Program-made: the position numbers and the translations under genes
DNA from: Henckelia pumila
Taxonomy: Eukaryota; Streptophyta; Magnoliopsida; Lamiales; Gesneriaceae
Length of the DNA stretch: 64,000 nt
Direction: 5' to 3'
Assembly (NCBI RefSeq): GCF_033568475.1
Contig: NC_133123.1
Span: 176,049,685 to 176,113,684 of the forward strand
Notes under the pieces: model-generated
The model's database searches: none
What the model saw: the letters and a program-made list of their open reading frames with translations, nothing else
Told to the model about the DNA's origin: nothing
Shown here: positions 44,020 to 57,696 of the stretch, in pieces
Position numbering within the stretch: position 1 is the stretch's first letter
Layout of the letters: every line of letters begins with the position of its first letter

Positions 44020-46634
44020 TGAAACATCTACTACTAATAAATGCGGATTTTTTTTTTAAATAATACTAAGTAAAATAGATGTACATACATGCCCATATAT
44101 ATATGCACAAAATAAACAGATTTAAAAATAACATAAATAAAATGCAACATTCCTACTTAAATAACTGAGTCAAACTTAAATAGAATACTGTCAAACAATC
44201 CATTTAAAATTTTGCATGCAATAAAAATTATTTAATAAAAATAGTACTAAAATTCACCACTGACAAACATAAAAGAAACAGAGTTTTTAAAAATTCTTAA
44301 AAATATCCATAAAGACTCAGCCGGTGGTCACGGGGGATCACTGCATGTCTGCTCATACGTCCTTACCACCGGTAGAAACTACATATTCCTCTACGTACTC
44401 ACCTGCACCATATAAGTGTAGTGAGCCTAGAGGCCCAACATGCTAACATAACAAGGGTTTAAAATAATTTAAATCACAAGAATACTAATACATAACATAT
44501 ACATGAATGAGCATGCTTAAAAATCATGAATCATGACTGAAAATCTTGCTTAAACTTGATCTTATATATAATCATATATTACATACATAAACATTGTTGA
44601 TCATAACATTTTCTAACATCGAATGGTCATATCCGTAGTATAACCTTAAACTTAAAAGTTCGACTGATCAGTCTCTTAGAACCAACGTACGCAGCGGTGA
44701 TGAATCACCTCTTACTGGTAGTAAACTACCCTTAAATTGACAGTAAACTGCCCTTAACATGTGGGGACTGGTCTCCCTTAAATTGTCACACTACTTCAAC
44801 TTCCAACATAAAATTATTTTCTAGCTCAACCTTAAATATTAAATCATGCCATAAAATTATTTCATGAATGCATGCACTGAAAATATGTTCGTAATATATA
44901 TTTAATTAATTTTTCATAATATAATATACTTATACTTAAAATAGACTTTATGCATAAAAATAATTAAATATATATCCCGAACTTATTTATTTTTCATAGG
45001 TTGGTCCAGACTGCTGGTCACTCATCTAGGCCCAATAATCTTAAATAAAAGCCCAATCATTTTATTCAACTTAAATGGGCCTAAAGAAAATATTTAAGCC
45101 CATTAACTTAAACAAGCCCAATAAGACTCTAGACAGACCCAAAAATCTCCTGACTGGCCCAAAAATTCTTATGGGCCCACGAGCCCATAAAAATTATTGG
45201 GTTAGCTTAAAAATAATTTAAAAAGCCCAAATAAAATTATTTGGAGGCCCAAATAATTTTCTAACTAATTTTAAAAGCCCAAAATACACTTGAACCATTA
45301 AATACTTAAAAATTAAAATACCCGAGCCCGGCCCACCTAACTCGGACCCGGACCACCTGACCCGACCCTAGACCTACCAGACCCGACCCTGACCCCAAGA
45401 CCCGACCCAGTCCCCAGCCCCAGCCCAAAACCCGAACCCTCCTTTCCCCTTCCCTTCCCTTCGTTGCGCGAGCAGCAGCTCTTCAAGGGCTGCTGCCGCA
45501 CGGCTCCGGCCATGACCGACCGGAGCACCATTGGCAGGACCTTCCCAGGGTCCTGCCGGTCCTAACCCATGCAGCCCTCTGACCCATAACAACCCTGCAT
45601 GGTCCAGCCGAGCTCTCTTCCAATAAACCCTAACCTGCGAACCCATGGACCCAAATCTGATGCAACTCGACTCCAGACCTGTTCCAGCCTTAACCCTGGC
45701 CATGGCTCGACCCCTATGACCCCAACACACCCCTTGACTCTTGAACCAGCAGACCGATCCCATCCCATAACAGAAAACGTGGGGTTTTGCATGAAACAAA
45801 GCAAAACTCATGAGTTTACCATGTTCTAGCCAAGAACTTAACATAAAACGTGAATTGCCTAAAAAAAAAAAAATATGACATCAGTGCATTAAATAGCTTA
45901 TATGTTGTTGAGAAAGAATTAAACATGCCTTTATAATTGTTTGAGTAGGTTGATGCGTATAAGGGCTCCGGGACGACGAACGGACCAAAAACTCGATAAA
46001 TCTTCAAAGAACGAGTTGATCGGCTATGGAGGACTATTTTTCTGAGATGGAGGCGTGAAGAGGATTTGGAAGAAGGTGGGAGTCGGCTGATTAGGGTTGA
46101 GAGATAGGGTAGGTTTGTTTTAAATTTGATAAATAGAATTAAAATAGGATATTAACTAATTTAGAAATAAAATCATACCTAATTAAATATTTAAAACTCC
46201 ATAATAACTTAATAATTTTGATAACACAATCCAAATCCCGAAATATAAATTTAAGGGATTTTTAAAATTTAATAAAAGTCATTAAAATGACTTATTTTGG
46301 CTAAAAATAAACCCTTAAATAAATATATAACTAAATACTAAATTTTTCTTGACAAAATAACTTAAAATATTATTTTAAGGCTCATAAAACTCATAAAATA
46401 TTTTTAGCTAAATATTTTGGTATCTCGTCCGTCCACGGTCCCGTCTACGCGATCAAAACAATTAATTTCCATAAATCATGAAAAATCACTAATTGTGGGT
46501 TAAATGCTTAAAAATAACTTAAAACATGCACACATAATTTCACATAATTATTTAACCCATAATTTAAAATTCTAAATAAATAAAATCTCTAATTATGCAT
46601 GCGAATTTACGTGCTAAAAATACTGGGTGTTACA
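44020..46634 (-). mobile_element. 5' LTR of gypsy element V (2615 bp)
   Basis: Same ends and near-identical sequence as 36567-39177. Unusually, its outer side (46635 onward) is not flanking DNA but the polypurine tract and pol end of another V copy. Confidence 0.95.
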
Positions 46635-46703
46635 ATTCTCCCCCCCTTAATTTGAATTTCGTCCTCGAAATTAAAGTACTTACCCGAACAACTCCGGGTA
46701 TAG
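46635..46703 (-). mobile_element. Remnant of a second, tandem V copy (69 bp)
   Basis: It repeats the sequence 39178-39244 (polypurine tract, the TTCGTCCTCGAAATTAAAG stretch, and the first bases of the pol end) outside the 5' LTR. This is expected when two elements share an LTR. The remnant is cut off at 46703 where W sequence resumes. Confidence 0.88.
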
Positions 46704-47459
46704 GCAAGATGGGTTGGGAAATACCTGACCTCCTTGCGGCATAGTGCACTGCAGCCATTATCATGATCAAAATCATAGAGTTACAATTCAAGGATCTAAG
46801 TTCAAATATTTATGTCTATGTTTCAGTACGTTTATTCAGTTACAGTGATTATATTCGACTTAGCCATGCATATGTTTCATTCATGTTCACTTCATTCCTT
46901 TAGAAATCATTTATTTAAATTAAAGGCACAAAGTATTTTATTATCAAGCTATTTTTAATCTGCATGTGCTTGTATTTACGTAGTACTCGTTATTCCCCCC
47001 ATATTCTTGCTGAGTCTTTATTGACTCACTACACTTATTTTTTTTCAAGCAGGTATAAGTCATTTTTAAGATCGAGGGGCAAGACTATCGAGTGAACTGC
47101 GATGCGGGCACTGCACGTCCCTCCGACCTATGCTCGTCTTCCGCATAGTTACTCGAATAAATATGTTATGAAGCATTTATTTTGTTTATTTGACAAATGT
47201 ATATGTAATGTTTTGATAGAATTGTTTTGGGCATATAAACTTTAGATTGTTAAATTTTTGGTTATTTGATATGACGAATCTTTTTCTCTAGTTCTCGTTC
47301 CTTTCTCGGTCTAGTTTTTTTTTGGTATTGTTGGTCGTTTTTTTTAGTTGCTGTCTGTGATAGGTGGGTTTGAATATTTATAGAGAGGTCATGCCGAAAC
47401 TTTTTGAAAACCCGTATTTTTATTTAGTTTAATTTAAAGTTGAGAAAGGGGTCGTTTCA
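46704..47459 (+). mobile_element. LTR, family W, copy 2, right part
   Basis: It matches 23590-24354 (GGCATAGTGCACT..GCAGCCAT; TTCTTGCTGAGTCTTT; the AACCCGTATTTT end) and ends GTCGTTTCA, followed by the GCTTG duplication. Compared with copy 1, about 0.95 kb between the two halves is missing, lost with the 3' part of element Z. Confidence 0.75.
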
Positions 47460-47464
47460 GCTTG
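47460..47464 (+). repeat. Target-site duplication GCTTG, right side of W
   Basis: Pairs with 31123-31127. Confidence 0.85.
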
Positions 47465-47479
47465 TGTTCCAAAACCCAA

Positions 47480-48976
47480 CAATCTTTCCCTTTTTGATGA
47501 TCACAAAACTTGGATAAAAATATGAATATTTAAACTCAAGTAATACAAAAATCATATTTTTATCTAACATATTTCTTCCCTTTTTTGTGTGAATCAAAAA
47601 GATTAAAAAAAATTCTCCCCTAGCTCTCCCCCTATGTGTATGCAAAAAAAAAAAAAAATAATAATAATAATAAATTTTCATCCTCACTTGACTATTTTGG
47701 TAAAAGAGATCGCATTTCCGGACAACAATGCCGAAACAAAAATAAGCGAGGGAAGTGTTTGAAAATATCATATGCTATGAATTTTATTCACTCACAAAGA
47801 TCAAGAGATAATTAAAATTTGACTTGACCAAATCATCTTCCATATTTCTCTACTTTTTCCATCATATATAGTCAACAAGTATAAATAGATCAGGAAGTTG
47901 TAAAATATCATTGTGATCCCAAAACAAGTAAGCTTATGATGTGTCCCTTCAATGTATGATTCTAAAAAAATTTAAGCGTATAGAGGGTATTCACATAGAA
48001 AAATAATGATCTCACAATGATATTACTTCTCCTCTTTTCCACAAACACAAGTGATTACTTATGCAAGTAGATAAAATACATTGGAACTCAAATCATTTTT
48101 CGAATAAACGGATTTGATATTTGGAATTATAAAGCTCAAGTATATGGAAGATACAATTGTACGTCAAAAATCATTACTCTCCCTATCTTTATAATATGAT
48201 CATAAAAGAATTTTAAAGAGCAAACAAAAAGTGTTGTAGCATATGATATTTCATAAATTTTAAATTTTCAAAAATATGAAATGCACAAAAATATCTAACA
48301 GAAATAATCAAGTTGAGCAATTAGCAAGCTTCATAAAAAATAAACAAAATTAACTCGAACCTCCAAGCAACACAAAGTCAAGATTGACATGCCAACTGAA
48401 ATATTCATAAATCATTTAAGTGTCCCTTTTTAATATTTAAGCACAAACACTGATGTAAGGAAAATTACTAGACATGTTTAATTAAAGTCAAGACATGCTA
48501 GCACAAATAGAACATCATATTGGCAGTCAAACTCAAGTGCTCTTCTCAAAGCTAAAAATAAGTGTACTGAATTTTTCTTGACGATGGATGGCTTTGATTT
48601 GATGTAATAAGTCCCTTGAATCGATGAGTGCAACATCCTTGAGCTTCTGGACAAAAACACCAACTCATGTCCTATGCTCTGTTTTCTGCGGCAGCACATT
48701 GGTCTGAATTCAAATAATAAACTGCTTTTCCTCGTGCATAAACAGGCTGCAAATTTTATACCGATGCGATCCTGTACGAGTCTAGTTTGCAATGCAAAAA
48801 GCGGTTTGTCGTTTGGACATTCGAGCAAGGAGTTATGCTATTTTTTCCAAAGTTGCTACAAGCTGCCAGAAAATTCAACTATGCATATAAATGTTAGAAA
48901 AATCATGAAAAACGAATTTTAAAGATCAAAATCAGTTTTAAATGCTATTTCAAGAACAACCCTCTCTAACGCCAAT
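47480..48976 (-). mobile_element. Internal part of a non-autonomous copia-type element
   Basis: It lies between the two LTR copies. On the minus strand a purine tract (AAAAAGGGAAAGAT) precedes the 3' LTR start at 47479. There is no gag or polymerase motif. The 116-codon frame at 48478-48828 (minus) has no recognisable domain. At 1.5 kb it is too short for a full copia polyprotein. The sequence next to the 5' LTR (TTGGCGTTAGAGAGGG) is not the common initiator-Met site. Confidence 0.6.
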
Positions 48977-49441
48977 TGATAGGATCGAACAAAGTGTGTA
49001 GAAGGGGGTGAATACACACTTTTAAAATACTTCTTGAGCTACAATAGCTCGGTTCTTGAAATATTGAGCACCGATTAATTATATCGGGTTTGGTTTTCAA
49101 ACCAAGCGGAAGACACCCGAAATAATCAATTGTAGAAACTAATTTATCATTTTGTAAATCATTTTAAAAGGATGCAAGTTGATAGATGAAAACAGTTTAG
49201 TTGAAGCATTTTATCAAATACTTTGAATGCAACATTAAGGTATTTTATCAAACACATAAAATGCTTCAACAATACAATCAAAACAGTAGCAATGAATAAA
49301 TGCAAGAAATAAGGACACAAGGATTTGTTTATGGATGTTCGGAGATTTCAACAACTCCTACGTCACCCCTTCTTCCTCCTCGGAAGGATCCACTAGAAGA
49401 CTTTGATTTACACAAGCAATTTGTACAAACCCAATCCGGTT
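48977..49441 (-). mobile_element. Copia-type LTR, right copy, truncated
   Basis: It matches 29264-29738 closely (TGATAGGATCGAAC to CCCAATCCGGTTTA) and then departs abruptly, so the distal three quarters of the LTR is gone. Confidence 0.8.
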
Positions 49442-50796
49442 TAGGACTTACCCAATGCCTAAACAAGAACTCCTAGCCACCACTCGATTGTATGCCGCAA
49501 CCTCACAATCCGCATTGTAAGCGAATGGGGGTTGCACATAAACAGTTTGAGGTGTTGTCACAAGGTGTTGACAATACCTACAATAACACCTTGCGTAATT
49601 TGCAGCGAAAAATAATTAAAGCCTGAAATAAAATAAACAAGCAATCAAATAAATAGACTCAAATTTTTAATCAAGAGTATAAAATATTCTTGCAGCGCCT
49701 CAGGGCAAAACTTTCACTAGAAAAGCAATTCAAAGAGTTTTACAAATTCTAAAACTAGTGATCATTGTAAAATTCAATTTCTCAAAACAAGTGAGAAAAT
49801 AAAAAGTAAAAGTTCTCCTAAAAATTCTATATGAAATAGAATAATGAAAAATGAAATAAGGATAAAAATCTTGAAGCCAAAACACATGAGCAACACACTT
49901 CTCCGATCAATGATCTTCAAGCGTTCTACACGGCTTCAAGCAATCACGACCGATACAAGCTTCAGAAAATCTTCAGTTTTCTCTCAACGTACGTCAGTGA
50001 AGCTATTAAGTAAATCTCGATTTGTCCCTCCTTCTACTCGGTCGATTGAGCTTAATAAATAAGTCTAGAGAACCCTTCCTTGTAGATGTGTCCTAGTAAA
50101 TATGGAATCCTAGATCTTGTACCTTTTTGATCAACTCAAATCTACAATACAAAGGGAAAAAATCATTAGAGATAAGATAATAAAATATTATGACAAGATT
50201 AATTATATCTCAAATCTAAATATCTTGAAAAACAATTTAAAACTTAAAGCACAAGAAAGGCAAAAGATCATATTTAATCTTTTTAAAATAGAAAAGATTT
50301 AAGAAATAAATATTCCTTTTATTCTCCCCTTTTTGCCTTTCTGGACAAAACCCAATTAATTCAAAAACAAATCAACTTAACTCCCCCTTAATCAAAACTC
50401 CCACTGAATAGATTCTCCCCCTAAGTATAAGCAGGGGTGTTGTCATAGGATGTTGGCAATATCTAGCTACAACACTCCATATCAATAAACATATATAAAA
50501 GGAGAAACAAAAAAAAAACATATCAGAGCTAAAATCACAAAAAACAGTTTAGATTAGGAGCAGAGTAAAACTAAAAATTAGCAGCAAGAACAAACAACAA
50601 AGCTAAAATCAAACTAAACTAAACCAGCTAAAGAAAATCTAGAATTGATTGCTCTCAGATGAGCCATCAGCTTCAGCTTCTTCTTCTTCTCCAGCTTCAC
50701 ATTCTTCTCCCCCTTTTTGTTCAGAAGGGCCAGCTCCACTTAGTAGTGACTCGTAGTGAGTCTTCAACCCTTCATAATACGCAAGATCAGCCTTAG
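49442..50796 (-). mobile_element. Second copia-type remnant (3' end)
   Basis: The minus strand carries the C-terminus of an acidic protein at 50639-50790 (KADLAYYEGLKTHYESLL, ending in a Glu-rich tail and stop). Several AGGGGGAGAAT/AAGGGGGAGTT purine tracts near 50330-50420 follow, as in the 3' regions of SIRE-type copia elements. The protein fragment is open but cut off by the insertion of X at 50797; its family is not firmly identified. 49450-50300 is AT-rich with no recognised gene. Confidence 0.45.
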
Positions 50797-50976
50797 TGTG
50801 GGGACCTCGGGTTGCTAATCTCATCTTAAGGGGCAATCAATGAATAAGCATCATTAATTAGACAATAATAATTAAATCTGAATAAAATTAACCAGAACAT
50901 TTGGCGACGCAAAACTATATATTTGGCGACACACAATCACATCGCAAAAAGAACCAATTTATTTTTTCGGAGGGGG

Positions 50977-51085
50977 TTGCGCTCGAGCTGCCATATATGG
51001 CCGCTCGGGTGCTCCCTCTTGAACCAACCTACGGGTTGGGCTACACAGGGCTGCACTCGGGCTGCCATTTTCTGCAGCTCGGGCG
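50977..51085. repeat. Two GC-rich hairpins in the X LTR
   Basis: GCGCTCGAGCTGCC..GGCCGCTCGGGTGC and GCACTCGGGCTGCC..GCAGCTCGGGCGC each form an imperfect inverted repeat around an AT-rich loop. They have the same design and the same distance from the LTR end as the hairpins in Y1. Confidence 0.75.
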
Positions 51086-53097
51086 CTGCCATATGCAGAA
51101 ATCTGCTCTGTATTCTGTAGCTAGATTTTGCTCTGATTAATCTCTTCCAACACTTGCTATAATCAGTCTAAAACATGCATAATCATTACCAACAAGTTGT
51201 AAACATGTTCATAAGTTAATATCGCATTCATCTAGTGATCCGAATACAAGAAAAGCTAGATTAGAAACAAATATACAACAACTAGAACATATATACAAAG
51301 TTCTTCTTTCTTTTCTAACATGTTTAACAACTCATAAGGTACATCATCTGCTAAAACCCGAGTCAACACATGCTAAAACTCTATCCCAAGCTATCCATGT
51401 CAAGTCTAACTAGCTCCTGCCCCAACCTAATGCAATGCACACATACAAACAAAGCAACAATCGGATAACTTCGGTGAGAATAAATCTCAATATGAAAGAC
51501 ATGCATATACATCAATCTAAGCATAATAAATCTATGTGCTATATTAAGTCACAACATGTAAGAACATGTAGAATCATAGAAGCACTTCTTATAGCATATC
51601 TATTCAGCTTTAGCACTCTCATTCAAAGCATATAAACACATTCATATCTTGAATGACATATAATAACATGCGAGCATTTATAAATGCATATTCTAAACCA
51701 TAAAAATATCTAGGTTAATTCATAAATGCAATGCATCTTTGAAGGAATAGGCTATCAAGTCTGATACGAATAATTCTTGGTTCTTGGGATCCCAGGAAAA
51801 TAAAATCTTTAACTAACCACCGACTCTCCCAATCGAGGTGGCGTCAAATATCTCAAGTCCCCTGACTTTGGTGCAACTATAGTGAGCCATCTAGCTCTGG
51901 AAGCGAATCTACAATCCATGCCACTCAACTATAGTTCTCCAAATGTCATTTCGCAATCTAGGCCAATCTGCCCTCTATGCTTTTAAGGTAGGGGTTCAAG
52001 ATGAATACAACATAATCTTGATGTATTAAATCATACACATACTGATAAACATCTTGAACACACCATTTACGATTCATGCAAGTCAATAATAACAAGTAAA
52101 TCACATAAGAGCATTTAAACAAGTAAGTATGTGATTTTAGAAAAACTCGAAAACCACCACGTTCTCGAGTTGTTCTACCTGGCGAGGATAATGTCAAATC
52201 ATACTTGTATTCTGATTCACATATCTGAACTTGTGCAAGTCTTGATCAATCACAAGTTATCAAACTTTTGCTCTTCAAAATCTGCTCAATCTCATCAAGG
52301 TTGTTCAAACTCTACTTGATTCAAACTTTGATTCAATTTCAACCAACTCGAGCTCGCCGACTCGAACTCGATATCTTGTAATTCAAATATGAAATACAGT
52401 GATTTAAACCTCAATATCCACTCTCAATATCATTTCAATCTTCTCAAAGCGTATTCAACTTCAAATCTTAATCAAGTGACTGGAAATCAAACCGGCGGTG
52501 TAACGATTCGAATTCAATAATCTAATAACTTAATCATCATCTAAATATTGATATCTAACTCATATCATTCCTATTTCATTGCTTGAAATTCGAAATCAAC
52601 AACATGTATTTCTAGGAATTCATCAAACGTCAACCAACTGTGTTACAGATCGAAACCGGTAATTTCAAAAGCATAAACACCATCTTAACAAACATCTAAA
52701 CTCATTATCATCATCAATTCAACAGCTATATTTCGAATTATACAGCCCCAAAATTCAGTATTTCGAAAATTCTTTCAAAAAGCATAAACATGTTCAAACG
52801 ACGATCTTTTCTCGATCTGTCTTAGATATGCTATAGTCGTATATACTAGAACATGTTAATACAATTAAATCTTAATTCCAAAAATATCATAAAATTCAAA
52901 CATGTTAGAACTCAATAAAACTTACGTCAAAACGTAGCACTTGGAGCTGTGATCGCAAATATACAATCAATCGGAAATTCTACCAGGCGGATGAATTTTT
53001 ATCAAAATTGAAAAGCAAGAAATCGGCCAATGGGTTTCTTCATTCTGAATTTTCATCTTGAATCTGATAATGAAAGTGATCTACACGTGTAAACATG

Positions 53098-53109
53098 CAT
53101 CACACACAC

Positions 53110-53169
<60 letters not shown>

Positions 53170-53170
53170 C
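53098..53170. repeat. (CA)n(TA)n microsatellite
   Basis: About 24 CA-type units followed by about 12 TA units, inside the X LTR. The right-hand X LTR is truncated just before the equivalent position. Confidence 0.95.
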
Positions 53171-53673
53171 TCACTTTCATATCACAAATTGCATTTTGGC
53201 CCCTAAGCTTTTGGAAAGTTGCAATTTAGTCACCGGACAAGAGATTTAATTCAATTTCAATCCTAAAGAATTTAAAAATATTAGAATTTAATTATTAACT
53301 CTAAATATTGTCAAATTAAATATTCTTGGATTAAAATTAAATTATTTCGGACCTTATCGCATTTTAGTCCTTGAACTTTTCAATATTTGTACATTGGTCC
53401 CTACTCGGATTTCATCCTCAAATTAAATCCTTGATAGTTTTAATCTTGGAATTTACATCTTAAATTCCATAAATATCAAGTCAAATATTTTTAATCTTTT
53501 AATTTAAGAATTCTGGATATTAAAATCTTAAAATCCAAAAATCCTCAAATTAAATATTTTCGACCTGGAATTGAAATAACTAATTACGTACAGCCTCCAA
53601 TTAATATTTCCTCATATTCTAAATTTAAATCTTAAATTCCGTAATTAATAACTTAATATTTTCGTGCCTTAAA

Positions 53674-56600
53674 TTCCTCCCCTCTAAGGAATGATTTCGT
53701 CCTCGAAATCGCATTCGATCTTATTACTGAATCTCATAGGTTGTATAGCTGACTGAAGTAATACTTACTTCAATTCTGTGAGCTTTAGATATCTGTTCTT
53801 ATATCTTATCTTATTCTTATTTCTGATTGCTTTTGCAATTATATCTATTCTCATTGTTCTGTAATCACGGAGTCAACTTATATCTGAGTTTCTCTTTCTC
53901 GTGACCTAAATCTGCATCGGTTATTCTACTTCACTTAAAATCTTACCAGCTTCTGCTTCATCTGCTTGAATTCACATAACATATTCTAGCTGATGTTCTT
54001 CAGCTTATGCGTATGGATCACATTTCATCTATCTGATAATTTGAGATTGAGTATTAATCAATAAGCTAGATTACATACTCATAAGAATCAATTTTTGATT
54101 CAGTTTTGAAATCTCTTTCTAACTTCGATCATGCTCTGAGACAAATTTTCTTACTGATCATTCTGTTCACAGATCAAATCTGTATCTGTTATTCTTTTGC
54201 TAACTCTGTTTATTCTGATCTGTTCTTGTTCTGTTCGGATAAATCTTCACATTCTCTATCTTTTCTTGACTCATATCTGATTTGATAGCTGACACTTCTG
54301 CAATATCGTTTCAATCTAAAGACAATTCTTCTTTTCTTATCAATCAATAATCAAAATACTGTCTCTATATCTATCAGATAGCTGTCACATGAATTATAGT
54401 AAGCAAGTGGCAGGTACCAAATCTAGTACTATAGTTCTGAGTATATCCTCGAAAATCTGTATAATCACATCTGATAGTCCACTAATCGGAGGATGGTATA
54501 ATGAAATCTCATACAACCAAACACTCAGAACATCTGACAATTAGTGCCACAATCTAAAAAACAAATCTAAAGTCTCTATCTCAACAATAGACTTTAAGAA
54601 TTCCTGTAATCATATCATCTTGCTACCTTTTAACAAATATCTCTTTATGTCTGTATTATATCTAATGCAGCATATTCTTGAATCTGTCGAAATCTACTAA
54701 ATTTAAATAGCAAAATCATGACGATTTCAATAGTTTTCGAACTAAAATTCTTCAAAAAGTTGATCTTCTTTCAGCTCTTATGTAACTAATCTGTTACATA
54801 AACCATTTTGGTTCTTCTTTTCTGCTTCTTTTACTGGAAATGTAATATTGGTAATGTCAATTCGGTCGTATCTGCTTTCATTTTCTTTCACCAATACTAC
54901 TTTCCAAGTCATTCATACATTTTTCAAACAACTAGATGAATATAAAATCGGTTGTAATATGCCTCTTCAGAATCTGATATTCCATTTCTAGAATATCTGG
55001 CACAAGACAACGATTGTTCATCGCAAAATTCATCTACTATGATCTGCTTTCTTGTCTTATATCTGAATCTGGCATTATCAATCTACTTCTAATTGCTTGA
55101 TCTCATATTGATGTTTCTTTCATATTTCTAACCCAATCTGGCTTAGCTGGGATTGCAACAATTCTAATTGTTGAGTCTCTGTCTAGAAACTCAAGTACAA
55201 AAATTAAAGATCTGTACTCACTTGATCAAGCATTCATCTAATTCCTTATTTCCCAATTACGGATAAATTATGAAATCAACCTATAAATCCTGCAGATATT
55301 CTGAATCTGAATTTCTATCAGTTACGAGCCAAATACTTCAAGATACACTGAATAGACACATCAAATAATCAACAATTCTCGAATTTCAAATCAAAGGAAC
55401 TCTCTCAATTCAAGGTCATCCAAAATCAAATAGTCTGAATGACAAAATCTGCACAATGAAAACAACTCACTTGGATATCAAAACTTAAAGCGAGTAAAGC
55501 AAATTAGACTCTAGCAAAGGAATAAGAGTCAATCAAGATCGATCGAGGTCGAATACAAAAATCTCAGAATCGATATCAAGAAATTCAAGAATCGTGATTT
55601 TTATGATGAAATAGCTTCAGCAAAATAAAAGAAAAGCTCAACTGTAACTGATTTTTCTTATTTTCTATTGATATGAGTTTATCTATTACTTCTCAATTGA
55701 CAAAAGTCGAATATCATATTTTTGCCTTAATTTATTGTCGTAGAAAGGTCAGAATATTTAATCTGAATATTTCCTGTATAGTCTAACCACCGACAGATCT
55801 GTCAATTCTAGGTTAGTTCTATACTGGTCTAGTACATCTACTAGAATTCTTCCGACACTCTTCTACATTAATCTTGATATAACCAGTACCGAATAAAAGG
55901 AATCGTACTTTCTGAAACTCATATCATAAATCGCTAATCATTTCTATTGTTGATCTAACTTACTCACTGTACGGGAAACAATCAACTGTTAACTGGTACT
56001 CAGTTATTGCATTAATATCTATAATGCATGCTAGCTTAATACAATCTTCTTTCCTCAAATCCGTATTCCATTTTCTTTGTCTAATATTTCAAATGCGTTA
56101 CATCTACTCAAAGGCAAAATCGCAGTATATACAATTAAATCAGGCTCAACAGATAAAGATTGCAGCATAACAAATCACTGATCGATGAATATATGCTATG
56201 CAATCAATATATAAGCAGATTAATTTGATTACTCAATTACTTTCCATCTCATTATCTGGTGCAACTTGAACCCAATCTTCTATACTTTCTTATTGCTTAT
56301 GAGATTATCTGTCATTTATATTTCCTCTTGATCTGTTTCAGCTAGGGGAGCTATTCTCATATTTCTTCATCTGCTGGCTTTTAGGCTGAATCGATCTTTG
56401 CTGTTGTTGTCACTATCTCTTCCTTCATAGCTATACTGCTATGGAATCTATATTGAAGGTGATGATCATATTTGTCGCAACTAAGGAGGCGTGAATATAA
56501 TTCAACTCTGCCTCGTACTACCGGTTCGTGGTTTCTTTGTTCTGTCACTGGCTTCAATCAATTCAAGTTGTTATGCTTCTGTTATGCAAATTCTGTTTTT

Positions 56601-57317
56601 CTATATATCTTCTCTATCCAATACAGAAAGAAAAAATTCTATTTACTTACCTGCCAAACAATTTCAGTACGTCTGCTCTTCAACTAGCTCTTCTGTACAA
56701 TTCACCAACTTCTTGCTAAGCCATGAAGTTGATATAACATCAGGCTGTTTCTATGTTCATCTAAATATTCTTCTCTTGAACAACTGATCCAGCTCTTCAA
56801 ATCAACCCCTTTCTAGACATAGCATATTTTGTATCTTTTTGAGTTGATGAATAATAGCTCTAGAGTTGTTCAACTAACATATTCCTCAGTACAAGCATCG
56901 TATCTAGCGGTTCACAAAGGTACCACAATACTGCTCTGTTCTGTCTGAGGTTCTCATTCTGTATGCAAAATCTGTCTTACTCTAGAACAGAAGCAATATA
57001 TAATGCAGAGATTATAAAATACAATTCAGTATAACATACATATAATCTCATGCTTCTGAATAGAACACATACTTACAAATTCTCATGCTTTTCAAATAAT
57101 ACATGCTTGCAACGAATTCACTTATTCTAATGAATTCAATAAATCAGGCATACACAACAACATATAAGCATGTAATTCTTATCTCAATAAAGCAAGCAGT
57201 GTTCAATCAAGTAATCATATTCACATATAATTTCTCAATTCAAGTAAAGCATAATCATGCAATACGATAAATGCATGCGACTCAATCTACAACTTCTATC
57301 TTATTCCAAGACTTTAC
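53674..57317 (-). pseudogene. Heavily decayed gypsy gag-pol of element X
   Basis: The 3.6 kb between the X LTRs has no long frame. Traces remain: ATTTCGTCCTCGAAATC at 53692 corresponds to the pol end of V (39203), and ATCCTCGAAAATCTGTATAATC near 54445 corresponds to the integrase region of V (39945-39970). The strand is skewed to T and A, as expected from long C-to-T decay. No intact motif is left. The small frames at 56472-56787 show no domain. Confidence 0.6.
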
Positions 57318-57329
57318 GCTCTGATACCA
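57318..57329 (-). promoter_or_regulatory. Primer binding site of element X
   Basis: The minus strand reads TGGTATCAGAGC (initiator tRNA-Met complement), 5 nt from the LTR start at 57335. Confidence 0.9.
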
Positions 57330-57334
57330 CCTGT

Positions 57335-57555
57335 TGTGGGGACCTTGGGTTGCTAATCTCATCTTAAGGGGCAATTAATGAATAAGCATCATTAATTAGA
57401 CAATAATAATTCAATCTGAATAAAATTAACCAGAACATTTGGCGACGCAAAACTATACATTTGGCGACGCACAATCACGTCGCAAAAAAAAAAACCAATT
57501 TTTTTTTTCGGAGGGGGTGCTCAGGAGCTCTCTCTTGAACCAACCTATGGGTTGG
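57335..57555 (-). mobile_element. 5' LTR of element X, first part
   Basis: Matches 50797 onward and is interrupted after GGGTTGG by the gag-only element. The last five bases (GTTGG, 57551-57555) are the target duplication. Confidence 0.88.
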
Positions 57556-57586
57556 TGGTAACGCTTAGTCGTGTCGCGCCCGATCT

Positions 57587-57696
57587 CTCGCTCGATCGGT
57601 AAAGATTGACCGATCGAGCGAGCATACTTTTGACATCCTTCTATTTTCACAATTCTTGGCACCGATCGATCGGTTAAACTTTGCGGATCGAGCGAG
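57587..57696. repeat. Two 36-nt hairpins in the left LTR of the gag-only element
   Basis: 57587-57622 pairs CTCGCTCGATCGG with its complement around a 10-nt loop. 57661-57696 is a weaker version with one CTCGATCCG-type arm. The same pair occurs in the other LTR at 60143-60178 and 60217-60252. Confidence 0.88.

Larger units (their letters stand above)
50797..53673 (-). mobile_element. 3' LTR of gypsy element X (about 2.9 kb)
   Basis: Starts TGTGGGGACC on the plus strand, matching the right copy at 57335 and, inverted, the end of the Z LTR. The distal end near 53673 is next to a purine tract (AGAGGGGAGGAAT) but has lost a clean TG. The 51400-51930 blocks are shared with Y1 and Y2. It has hairpins near 50977-51085 and a microsatellite near 53098. 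No genes inside. Confidence 0.8.

Noticed and set aside
48478..48828. 116-codon minus-strand frame in the copia internal region
   Set aside because: No gag, protease or polymerase motif, and no second copy in the window to show conservation.
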